Shown: positions 31,401 to 40,295 of the stretch, piece after piece | Layout of the letters: each line of letters begins with the position of its first letter | Position numbering within the stretch: the first letter of the stretch is position 1 | Assembly: GCA_037039925.1 (NCBI GenBank) | Contig: JAXRKP010000468.1 | Coordinates: forward strand, 206,001-270,000 | Reading direction: 5' to 3' | Source of the DNA: Doris montereyensis | Taxonomy: Eukaryota; Mollusca; Gastropoda; Nudibranchia; Dorididae | Length of the DNA: 64,000 nucleotides | The notes under the pieces: model-generated | Seen by the model: the letters and a program-made list of their open reading frames with translations, nothing else | Database searches by the model: none | What the model was told of the DNA's origin: nothing | Program-made: the position numbers and the translations under genes

Positions 31401-34400
31401 TGAGGCTGACGATGCTTTACAGTATTGTAGGAAAGCACGGCCACAGCTTCTGACCTCAGCCACACAATGCATGCCCCTGAAACCATTGTTTTCTGATCGT
31501 GGTACTTTGTGTTTGCAGGTGCGGCCATTTGTCACTTGTTCGTTAAAATGTGTCATTTGTTGCTTATTTTTTGTTGTTGTTTTGTATTGACTGTTTGCCT
31601 AGAAGTTAGATTAAATAAAAATGTTTCTGAATGCCAAAAGACTTTTGATTTGATTTGATTTAACCCACATCCACAACTAAGGTGATCTCATGAGTTTTGG
31701 CAGGATTTTAAAATTTTGCCCAGGCTGCCCTATAAACAGCCAAGCCAACCTAGGCATATAGAATAGAAATCTCCAGACTATGTGAAATTGAATATCGATT
31801 CCTGGCAAACAAATAGGAAAAGGAAGTCAAAACAAAAGAGAAGCCACTCATAATTGAATCCCATAACTTTACTGTAGACTTATTGGATATAACTCAATCA
31901 ATGAAAAGATACAAACATTGGCCGAGGTATATGGTGGCCGCGGTATAATGCACATACTCAAGTAATTTAAATGACCTTAGGAAGTCATTCTCTTTATCTT
32001 AAAATACATTTCATGTCGATACACACTTATTACAAATGTTCTATTCGTCAGTTATATGTTTGGTGTTGACCTTTGGGCTTCCCAGTTGGGGTGGGAACAT
32101 AACTAAATTTAATGGGAGGAGACTTGACGGGGTGATCAGAAAGGCAGGTGGGCTGATTGGGAAACACAGGACTCATTTGACACAGTTTATGAACGACGTA
32201 TAACCAAAAAACTGACTGACATCACTGATGACGAAACTCATCCTCTTCGTGCAGACATTGACTGTCTAAAAATTTCCCAAGGACCAACACAAGCAGATAC
32301 CTGAATTCATTCATTCCGTCAGCAGTCAAGATTTTTAACAAAACAAATGGACGTAGGGGTTGGTCATGGATGAATGAGCTTTGACCGAGGGCGTGTATGT
32401 GGGGGTTGGTTGGGATGTAGTATGTGTGTGTGTGTGGGGAGGGGGGGGGGTTCCTACGCATTTCTATGATGTAATTATCAACACAAATGGAGGTGGGGGT
32501 TGGGCATGGATGAATGAGCTTTGTCCGAAGGCGTGTGTATGGAGGTCGGTTGAGATGTATTTGTGTGTGTGGGAGGGGGGGGTCAAATGAGGTTGTGCGC
32601 ATTTCTGTGATCTATTTATCAAAACAAATGGATGTGGAAGGGGGGGGTGGAAATGGATAAATGAGCTTTGATCAAAGGCGTGCATGTGCGTAGGAGTCGG
32701 TTAGGTAGTGTTGTGTGATGGGTGGGGGATCGAATATGGTTGTATATCCTACGCATTTCTGTGATGTATTTATTAAAACAAATGGATGGGGGGGGGGGGG
32801 GATGAGCATGGATGAATGAGCTTTGACCAAAGATGTATGTGAGGGGGTCGGTTGTGTGTTGGGGGGCTGTGGGAGGGCTCGAATGATGTTGTATATCTTA
32901 CGCATTTCTGTGATGTATTTGTCATACTAATACTCTTATTATATTACTGCATTAATGTTTAACAATTTTAATAATGAATAGATCTATGTATTATGATTTT
33001 TAAACTTACTTATGAGGAACAGAATGTAATTTCCTTCTTTGGATGAATGAAGTATTATTATTATTATTATTATTTCTAAGAGTCAGTGAACATGAGGAAA
33101 TGGAATGTACAAGTATCACATGCAATGTGATCACAAAAACAAAATTGATCTATGATGATCTAAAAACAAAAAAATATGACGAAGAACACGTCCATAAAGT
33201 TTTCAATAAAAACTTAAAACATTGAGTGTATAATCTACAACACCTACCAAAAGTGTGTTGAAAAACATGCAACGATGGTGACTGTGAACCAAGAAGGAGC
33301 CGAGAAATGCGCATTGCTTCCATAGCATGTGTGTAATAATCTTCTGTGTCAAGCATGTGTGCACACATTAGCGCTCTGCTTACAGCCCTGTGAGCAAATG
33401 CTAGTTGAATGCATTCACAACCATAAGCCTTGTCAACAGCATCAAGTAGCTCCTACAGGAAGTTCAGATTTATTTGTAATAATTATGAACAAAATATTGA
33501 ATCAAGGTGGCTGGCAAGTTAAATTTTGCATTTAAATATTGTGACATGAGTTACACTTATTGCTCATCAAGTGCAATAAGATGATAAATGAAATAAAATA
33601 TCACAAAAACGAAAGGAAGGTTCCCTTTTTTACCTGCTGAGTCTTATATCTTCACAAATAAAAGTGTACAGACAAAGAAAAAAAATTGAATAGATACATT
33701 TCCTAAAAGATATCAAGGTTAAAAAAGAAAAAGATATGAATTCTATTCAGAACGAAAATTGGACGTAAAGCTATTTTTGTGCTCACGTTTGCTATCTTTA
33801 GCCCAAAAGCATCTTTCTTGAATTCATTATTAAAATGGCAAAAGTGAAGAAGGGCATCGAGGTACATTGGGTGTCTTTCACCAAATTTTTCCCTGTTGGA
33901 AAACAAATCATATATGGAGGAAAAAACAACATTGACAAGTCAATTGAATATGGTAAATACCATAGCAAGCATTTAACATTACCAGGGAGAATAGTTTATG
34001 ATCAAATAAAATAATTAAATGTCTTCTAACTACTGATAAAGTAAGCTTACAGCAGATAGTTTTTCTAAACAAAGTGACACACAATTTTAAAGCACAGATT
34101 TCGAAGAATCTTTATTATTATAACATATAGCTTAAAACTGTGTATTAATACTGTAGATTTTAAAGCTGAAAAAAACAACAACAAAAACAGGATAAATAGA
34201 AACATGAATAAACATATAAATAAACATATAAAAGCACATAAAAATTAAATAAAAAAATGGAACAAATAGATAAAATTATATAAAAAATTGAAAAGATAAA
34301 ATCCTTTTCTTCCTCCTCCAAGAATAGATTGTTTCATATGTAGAAATGTAGCAGGGCCATTTCTGGATGTGAAATTTCATTTGTTTGTTTGTTAAAAAAT

Positions 34401-37400
34401 AAATAAAATGATGAAATATTCAAGCTACCTTGCAAATTGTACAGCATATACAGCAAGCTGTTCAGCTTTTGTAACTTTCCATTGAGCACAGTGAGCATTT
34501 ATTGCAACAAGAAGAGCTCTCATTATAGCCTCATTGTCACTTGGGTCAACTTCCTATCAAAGTATAGATGCAAAGAAAAAAACAGATTGTATTAAATCTT
34601 CACAATACAATGAAGTATCATAATTCATTTAAGATACGATCTTTGCATTTCTGTAAGAAGTGAGAAGCCTCTATATCAGGAATGCTTTAATGCATTGCCA
34701 CTAATTATTATAATGCATAGGATTATGTTCAATGACTTAAATAAGTCATTCATAAAGACTACCCTCTTGAAAATATCTTTGAAATTTGTTCTTCAATCCG
34801 GAAAATTTACAACAGAAATACTGCTATACAATCATGGTGCATATACAATTTTAAATTCTTGATGCCTACATGATAATAATTGTTAATGATATGAAAACAG
34901 ACTTTTCACAAGACTGAATCTCATGAAAGAGTCTGTAAAAATGTATTCTCCAACGCAGTAAGAGTTGACAATAAATAATTAAAAATTAGTCATGATGTAC
35001 GTATTCTATGAAATAAGTAAAACTGACCATTAATGCTCGTCTTGCCCATCCAAATGCAGAGACCAGTGAACCATACTCTAGCAACATGTAGCTTGTTTCT
35101 GCATGCAAAGATCCCTCATGAATTATGTTTTCCCAAATGACATCATATTGATCTGATACTGCATCTGGACAGCATCAAAGTAGGCATTTTGGGCCTTGTC
35201 AGGCTGACAGGCTAAATTTCGAGCCTGCATCAATTTGACATAGGCTTCATATAGGGGAACCCATGATTCTAGTTCTGGATTCTTCTTTAAGAATTGGATT
35301 GTGCTTGACAAAACATGATCGGCATCCGATAGTTTATTGATAGTAATCAGGAAATTTGAAAACCGCAGACCAGTTTGGAGAACCTGTGAATTAAATGGGA
35401 GTCATTATTACCCTGTCGATTTATATAGACTTATTGTAAACAATGAGATTTTAAAAATCATTTGAAAGGCACATTGTACAAACAGAATATTTTTTCAACT
35501 TACACAAATTATCATTATTTCATTTCTCAGTATGTTGCTTTAAATAGTTTTGTAAACCAATCAAAATGCAATAATTCAATAGTGCAATTTATAAAATGCA
35601 AAAATAATCATTGATTAAACATGCTATGTTAAATGTAGGATCAATTTTTAAAATATATCAGTCATAAATCAAACTTTACAAAGCTGTTTTTTCCCCTCAA
35701 TGTCTTCAGGTTTGCTCAACACAGTTAAACACCATTTATAATATGCGAGTGTTTAACTCTTATAATATAACAAGGGTTCATTCAGGGTATACTGAACAAA
35801 AACTCTTAACATTAATAAAACATTAGCCCTCTATTCCTCAAGCCTAAGTGTTTTTTTTTTTACAAAGACTATAATATTTAAATTTCACGAAGTAAAAAAA
35901 ATAAAGGTTATAAATAACAAGCATGATTTGTTTGTCTTACTTGATTGACTATTTCTGTCATGCTTGAGCTGTCAAGCATTAGTAGAACTGTATCATATGA
36001 TGCACAAATATCATGCACTAGTTTGATGTCTGCTGATTCCAGAGTAAGAATGTGCTTCATGTAAAGGTGATAAATTTCACTCTGAGCAAGAATGTCCTGA
36101 GGAGAGATTCAAAGAAATGGAATAAAGAATAGAAGAAGTTGATAATAATTTTTAAAAATATAGGTAAAGTAAGTAAGAAAGCAAATAAGTAATTAAGTAG
36201 GTAATTAAGTGTAATGAGTAAAGTAGAAAGCAAGCAAATAGAAAGTAAGTAAGCCAGTAGGTAACTAAGTTAAAAAACAAATAACTATGTAATCAAGTAA
36301 GAAAGTGAGCAAGTCAGTAAACAAGTAAGCAACTAAGTAAAATACAAATAACTAAGTAATCAAGTAAGTAAGTGAGCAAGTCAGTAAGTGAGTAGGTTTA
36401 GTAAGTGAGTAAAATAAGATAAGATGAGATCAGATAACCTATATTGATCCTTAAACAGGAAATTACATTGTGATTGTTGACAGTGGTATGCTCACAATAA
36501 GTAGTCACAACAGAAAAATTAATCAAGAAAATATAATATGGAATATGATTCATATTCTCTCTCATTCACTCACAGGGCTCTCACTTTCACAATGTTAAGG
36601 TTGTCAAAATATATGGATACAATAAAGAGTAAAAGTAAATGAGTAAGTAAATAAACATGTACACTTAATAAGTAAGTTAGTCGGTTAAGAAACTAGGCAT
36701 AAATGTAAATAAATAATAAAAGAAAAAAATTAAAACAACAATATCTTTATCTACAGCAACTTATCTTAGAGACCAGTGTAGACATCAAAAGTTATTTTAA
36801 AATTGTAAAAACATTTAGTCGACCTTATGTGCTGCCCAAGCACCAAGAGGATAAACAAAAAGTAAGCCTTCTTATTTGATAAACTGATCATCAATTAAGA
36901 TGACAGCAAAATTTTAATATTTCACAATCAAATATATTATATCATATTCATTTTACCTGAACAGCATCACACATACAAAGCTCAAAACCAGATGGAAGTT
37001 GTTTTCGGTGAGCAAGAGCAGATATAACTTCAAGACGTCTGAGGTTCCGTAAAGCTATTTCTTCTCTTGCCATGAGCAAATGATCTTCTGGGTTGTCAGA
37101 TTGGACAAGCTTATCCCAATGGCCCTTATTGATCTCTAAGAGGGACCTAGAAATAAAATTCAGAAAAGTCTTTTGATTCATCCTAGATAATACATAGCTA
37201 GCTTAACAAAACAATTTTTTCCCCCAAAGGCTTGTTATGTCTATGCCCTTGTAAAGTATCTAGTTTATAAAAAAATTTAAGTTGCACATATTGACAGACT
37301 CATTGAATAAGTCTTTGCTGAGAAATCTTTGTGACATTTTTATAGTTATAGATATGTGTAAAAGAGAAAGCCCTTTAAAAAAATCTTATTTAGCCTTTGA

Positions 37401-39847
37401 AATCCTTTTGCGTGGAAAGTGCTATATAAATAACCTTTTTAGTATTATTATCATTATTACTCACATGATAAAACAAAAATTACACGCAAAACAATTTTCA
37501 CTCAGAAGAATTATTTGAAATTTACAATGAGATAAGAAACATAAAAAATCATTTGAAATTTACAATGAGATAAGAAACATAAAAATTATTTGAAATTTAC
37601 AATGAGATAAGCATAAAAATTATTTGAACTTTACAATGAGATAAAAAGCATAAAAATTATTTGAACTTTACAGAAAGATAAGAAGCATAAAAATTATTTG
37701 AACTTTACAGTAAGATGAGATAAGAAGCATAAAAATTATTTGAACTTCACGATGAGATTGGTAATGATAATTCCTTACCTACAATACTTTAAAAACAAAG
37801 TAATAACATCCTTAAACTTTAAAAAGCTCTTTAAACAGCAATGTTTCAATATATTTTTCTAATTTTAAAAAGAAAGCTCAATCAAACTACCTAAAATTAT
37901 CTGGTGTTGGAAGCCATTGATGGAAAAACCCTTTGACAAGGGTCATTGCTCGGTGACTATCAATGCTAAGTAATGACAATCCATCTTCTATATCTGTGGC
38001 CATTTCTATTTCACTATGACGTGGATATCCCCTGCAAGATACATGACAATAGATATCATGATTTATTTTAAAAGTCTTTTCAGTTTATAAGAATTAAAGA
38101 GAAGAAGAAAAAATCATAATAAGAAAACATACCTCAATACTCATACAAGAGATCTGATAATTCAAATCAATAAAATAATTTAGGAAATCAATAACTCATG
38201 TGGCTGAGTGGTTAGGCTGCCGGACCGGGGATTATGAGGTCTTCGATTTGAATCCTAGCAAATCTAAGTATGACGTTGTGTTCCTTGGGAAAGACACTTA
38301 ACACGTGTTTCCCCACTCAACCCAGGTGCAATTGGGTACAAGTACTAGCTTGGGAGTAAAAATCTGTGTAAGACTAGCAGCCTGTCCAGGAGGTGATTAT
38401 CATCACCTGTTCCGCTTCATGCTATTGAAATCGGGACAGGCTCTGGCTCTATGGGCCGTAATGGCCTTGAAGGAACTTTACTAGTAACTCATATAATTAA
38501 AGTCCATGACATGCACCTAAGTAATATCAATAAACAATTAACAACATAAGATATCCTTTAAAAAATCACCAAAAATTACAGTGCTGCATAGGTATGGCTA
38601 AGTTTTATGTCACTTTCATTTATAAGATAAGGCTTATGTTATGCAACATCAAAAAAGAATTAAAAAACCCAACAGCAGTGAATAAATGCCAATTAGACTG
38701 CATCATGCTTTTGGAGTGTTATAAGCAGTTTTAATAATTGCAGATGTTACATTGTTTTTCATCAAAAAAGGAGCAAGATGTTGCAAACACATTAAAAAAA
38801 CAATTCAGAATAATTGCTTACTTTGAAGTATCATCATCTCTTCCACTTTTTGAGCTTATTTCTGGCAGAGATGGATAATGTTGCATTTTGATACTGCCCT
38901 TTTCAGATGCTCCAGGCAATGGTGCAAGTGTCCTTGTTTTTTTTCCGTACATTTGCTTCACAAAATCTCCCAGCCTGTGACGTTGGTCTATGAATTACCT
39001 GACATAAAAAAATTTAACTTAACGCAATCCAATTCTCATCTATGAGATGAATTAAATCTGTTTTGCCTATTTGTTTTTTTTTCTTAAAAAATAAATCCAG
39101 ATCTTGTAAGAATGAATTGCTTGTTTTCAAATTCCATTTATCTGGTTAGCTCCTTTTTTCTTTTTAAAATTTTTTGTAAAGATATATCTATCTTTGCATT
39201 AAATCAAACTCTAAAAGAATGAAGAAAAATTCAAAAATATACAATAAATTTGTAATGAAGTTAAATGTGCATTTAAAAATCATCTTTTCAATTTACTCTC
39301 ATAAAAGAAAGTTGGAAAAAAAACAAAGGAAAAGTATAGCAACGATGTTGATATATTTCTATACTTTAAAAAGCAAGGAGAAAAAAAATGTTACAAGAAT
39401 TGTGAATTTGAAAATGTTTGATATCAATTTATAATGTCATTTTGGGTAGATAATAAAATCTGGCTGCTATTTTACCAAGCCTTCTTTTCCTAATTTAGCA
39501 TGAAAAAGTAAAGCATAAGTGTATACAAAATGTAACATACTGTGTTGTCAAGAAATTCAACCAGAACCCTGTATCGTTTCTTTGTGTCAACACTTGCTTC
39601 TGGGTTCATCAGGGCTTCTCTAAAATGTTTATACCATTCTAAATCTTTCCTTTTGGATGGAAGTAAATCAACTAACAGACGAGCTTTGTCCTAAAAACAA
39701 TCATAATCAAAAAGCAACAATTATTTAAGAGAAAAAAAGTTATAAGACCATAATTCATATCCTGAGATCCGAAAAGCCGACCAATGCCTCAAAGGATTAA
39801 TATTTAATTTCTGTCATTCTTTTTCACTTATAACCATAATAATAACA

Positions 39848-39921
<74 letters not shown>

Positions 39922-40295
39922 CTTATGAAGAAATTATTTTGGTCTTTGAAATACACCATTAGAGACTTAATATTTTAATTTATTGAATTACAAATAATTA
40001 TTTGGTAACACAACTACATATTAAATATTCCCCATTATCTTAAAAATAAAAGAATAGGAATCTCTGAAAATTCTAATTTGAAGCCATATTGAACAAAAAT
40101 CCAACCTGAGGAGTTCGTCCATTTTCAATAGTTTTCAGATCTTGAGAAGAAATTACTCCAACATCCATTAAAGATCTTAAAACGTGTTCAACCTTCAGTT
40201 CCTGAACTAAAGCTATTCTGTTAACTTTAAGTCGCATTACATTCTGCTTGTCCATTCCGCTTGATGGTCCTGGCGGAGGCATTGGGAAGGAAGGA
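25480..40295 (-). CDS. CARD plus APPBP2-like TPR repeat protein, whole gene (14 exons)
   Basis: Seen: 14 exons with GT..AG borders give about 820 codons once four single-base indels are allowed for. Residues about 10-108 form a CARD: six-helix pattern with LVQELKVEHVLRSLMDVGVI, then TPQDKARLLVDLLPSKRKD. From about residue 215 onward there are helical repeats that follow human APPBP2 in order, e.g. KAEQLAVYAVQFAR then FGERHPMYLDALL, against its KAEQLIKHAVYLAR and FGSKHPKYSDTLL as I remember them. Known: CARDs pair with other CARDs in apoptotic and innate signalling; APPBP2 is a TPR protein that binds amyloid precursor tails and serves as a CUL2 ubiquitin-ligase substrate receptor. APPBP2 itself has no CARD and is about 585 residues. 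Inference: a cytoplasmic adaptor or receptor recruited through its CARD. The start is taken at the ATG 13 bases into the first exon; an upstream non-coding exon is likely. Function unproven. Confidence 0.82.
25501..25798 (-). CDS. CARD-TPR gene exon 14 (C terminus), one-base deletion
   Basis: Acceptor ATTTCCAG. Encodes ENSGWYLKWMHTSYENLASL (TPR: Y-x-N-L-A-x-L-Y) and on to NRSIFDEIL, where the frame meets TAG at 25619-25617. The shifted frame continues VFETFVKKADIWASTIHKMI and ends TGENE with TAA at 25503-25501. One missing base near 25617 explains it: 298 bases present, 299 needed. If the TAG is genuine, the protein simply ends about 38 residues early. Confidence 0.8.
26405..26577 (-). CDS. 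CARD-TPR gene exon 13
   Basis: Acceptor CTCAATAG, donor GAAG|GTAACA. Encodes LTAAERHLLQAVEYLKLCQP, YLLLAQATLGTFYKIIL and ITHLRYVIDNE, two TPR-type helix pairs (A-E-x-x-L-x-x-A-x-x and L-A-x-x-x-L-G-x-x-Y). Confidence 0.86.
28603..28629 (-). CDS. CARD-TPR gene exon 12, 27-nt microexon
   Basis: Acceptor TATCAAG and donor GAGCT|GTGAGT enclose 27 bases. In the incoming phase they read M-HPEMDGDE-L, joining QIYSKMN of exon 11 to LTAAERHLLQAVEYL of exon 13 without a gap, where APPBP2 has a loop between repeat helices. Too short to be found by open-frame search; support is the two splice signals plus phase agreement on both sides. Confidence 0.68.
29570..30880 (-). mobile_element. LINE (Jockey/CR1-type) fragment in intron 11 of the CARD-TPR gene
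   Basis: Minus strand, in order: KATGADDIPGKILK (about 30.5 kb), PLFKKGDQLRAGNYRLVSLT, HIQHGFRQKLSCETQL, FHKINHNRLLIKLDRYGIQS, GVSQGNVLDPLFFLIYIN and FFADD (29.88 kb), then thumb-region traces. Several frame breaks. The element has the same orientation as the host gene. Confidence 0.85.
31031..31210 (-). CDS. CARD-TPR gene exon 11, one-base deletion
   Basis: Acceptor ATATGCAG, donor AT|GTAAGT. The frame from exon 10 reads ALQWKALHCPKEVHDSTLRW and on to EAKQALSLVSS before TAA. The downstream frame FGEISLKSAQMLLLLGQIYS is open to the donor and matches the APPBP2 segment AFGEFNVQTAKHYGNLGRLY. The switch lies in 31095-31117. Length 180; 181 satisfies both flanking phases. Confidence 0.76.
32320..32925. 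repeat. G-rich minisatellite, four units of about 140-150 bp, in intron 10
   Basis: Units begin near 32341, 32481, 32622 and 32775 with ACAAATGGA, each followed by a G run, GGATGAATGAGCTTTG and a closing CGCATTTCTGTGATGTA. The G runs vary from 5 to 14. Confidence 0.85.
33248..33452 (-). CDS. CARD-TPR gene exon 10
   Basis: Acceptor CCTGTAG, donor TTTG|GTAGGT; 68 codons plus one base. Encodes ELLDAVDKAYGCECIQLAFA, then DYYTHAMEAMRISRLLLG and SPSLHVFQHTF. Alternating helix pairs line up with the APPBP2 block beginning ALDIRQSVFG. Confidence 0.84.
33787..33892 (-). CDS. CARD-TPR gene exon 9
   Basis: Acceptor TCCAACAG, donor AAC|GTGAGC. Encodes EKFGERHPMYLDALLHFCHF and then KKDAFGLKIAN. The FG-x-x-HP-x-Y motif is a TPR-type repeat seam shared with APPBP2. 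Confidence 0.86.
34429..34553 (-). CDS. CARD-TPR gene exon 8
   Basis: Acceptor TTGATAG, donor AG|GTAGCT, phase 0 in and phase 2 out. Encodes EVDPSDNEAIMRALLVAINA and WKVTKAEQLAVYAVQFAR. The KAEQL..AV..AR run is the clearest match to APPBP2. Confidence 0.86.
35028..35383 (-). CDS. CARD-TPR gene exon 7, one-base deletion
   Basis: Acceptor TTCACAG, donor ATG|GTCAGT. The first part reads VLQTGLRFSNFLITINKLSD and on to AYFDAVQ; this frame then hits TAA. The other frame, from VSDQYDVIWENIIHEGSLHA to FGWARRALM, runs open to the donor. The switch lies in 35150-35173. The exon has 356 bases; 357 would keep phase 0 to phase 0, so one base is missing. Content follows APPBP2 residues before its KAEQL motif. 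Confidence 0.78.
35941..36096 (-). CDS. CARD-TPR gene exon 6
   Basis: Exactly 52 codons, phase 0 at both ends, acceptor TCTCCTCAG and donor CAA|GTAAGA. Encodes DILAQSEIYHLYMKHILTLE and a second helix pair ending MTEIVNQ. Alpha-helical repeat character; no catalytic motif. Confidence 0.82.
36165..36425. repeat. Degenerate (AAGT)n array in intron 5
   Basis: Many AAGTAAGT, AAGTCAGT and AAGTGAGT words in irregular spacing, with one longer internal duplication containing AACAAATAACTA...AATCAAGTAAG. Confidence 0.75.
36957..37146 (-). CDS. CARD-TPR gene exon 5
   Basis: Acceptor TTTCTAG, donor CAG|GTAAAA. Encodes SLLEINKGHWDKLVQSDN and helical LLMAREEIALRNLRRLEVIS, ending CMCDAVQ in phase 0. A helix-rich, charged start of the repeat region. 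Confidence 0.82.
37513..37765. repeat. Seven-copy 34-42 bp tandem repeat in intron 4
   Basis: The unit is ATTTGAAATTTACAATGAGA followed by TAAGAAGCATAAAAATT. The last copies drift to ATTTGAACTTTACAG. Confidence 0.9.
37891..38031 (-). CDS. CARD-TPR gene exon 4
   Basis: Acceptor TCTTGCAG, donor AG|GTAGTT, phase 2 in and out. Encodes GYPRHSEIEMATDIEDGLSL and then a helix with RAMTLVKGFFHQWLPTPDNF. No domain is recognised in this stretch; it joins the linker to the repeat region. Confidence 0.8.
38192..38492 (+). mobile_element. tRNA-derived SINE with target duplication, in intron 3 of the CARD-TPR gene
   Basis: Box A (TGGCTGAGTGGTTAGGCTGC), box B (GATTTGAATCC), then a central block with GACGTTGTG, GGGAAAGACACTTAACACG and CCACTCAACCCAGGTG, and the 3' end GGGCCGTAATGGCCTTGAAG. 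TAACTCAT flanks both ends (38192-38199 and 38485-38492). The central block resembles the conserved domain known from mollusc SINEs. Antisense to the host gene. Confidence 0.88.
38822..38998 (-). CDS. CARD-TPR gene exon 3 (linker), one-base insertion
   Basis: Acceptor GTCAG, donor AA|GTAAGC. Encodes a basic, Ser- and Pro-rich linker with RHRLGDFVKQMYGKKTRTLA and YPSLPEISSKSGRDDD. The frame entering from exon 2 reads VIHR and must then skip one C of a CC pair (38985-38986) to reach the long open frame. Length is 177; 176 is what the flanking phases require, so a single extra base fits exactly. Confidence 0.72.
39541..39690 (-). CDS. CARD-TPR gene exon 2 (second half of CARD)
   Basis: Exactly 50 codons, phase 0 at both ends, acceptor TTTTTAG and donor ACA|GTATGT. 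Encodes DKARLLVDLLPSKRKDLEWY and then a helix ending in FLDNT. The T-x-x-KAR-LLD-LLP motif is the usual helix 4-5 signature of CARDs. Confidence 0.88.
39842..39920. repeat. (TAA)n microsatellite in intron 1
   Basis: About 75 bases of TAA in the intron between CARD-TPR exons 1 and 2. Confidence 0.97.
40106..40295 (-). CDS. CARD-TPR gene exon 1 (start codon at 40282-40280)
   Basis: Acceptor TTTTTCCAG precedes the exon and donor CAG|GTTGGA follows. The ATG at 40282 opens MPPPGPSSGMDKQNVMRLK, a proline-rich lead into CARD helices 1-3. A second in-frame Met (MDKQ) ten codons on could also serve as start. Ends in phase 0 after GRTPQ. Because an acceptor precedes it, a non-coding exon probably lies further upstream. 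Confidence 0.82.

Noticed and set aside
31298..31528. 76-codon minus-strand frame beginning MAAPANTKYHDQ, inside the intron upstream of CARD-TPR exon 11
   Set aside because: Does not fit the host gene's frame or the APPBP2 order and matches no family I know.
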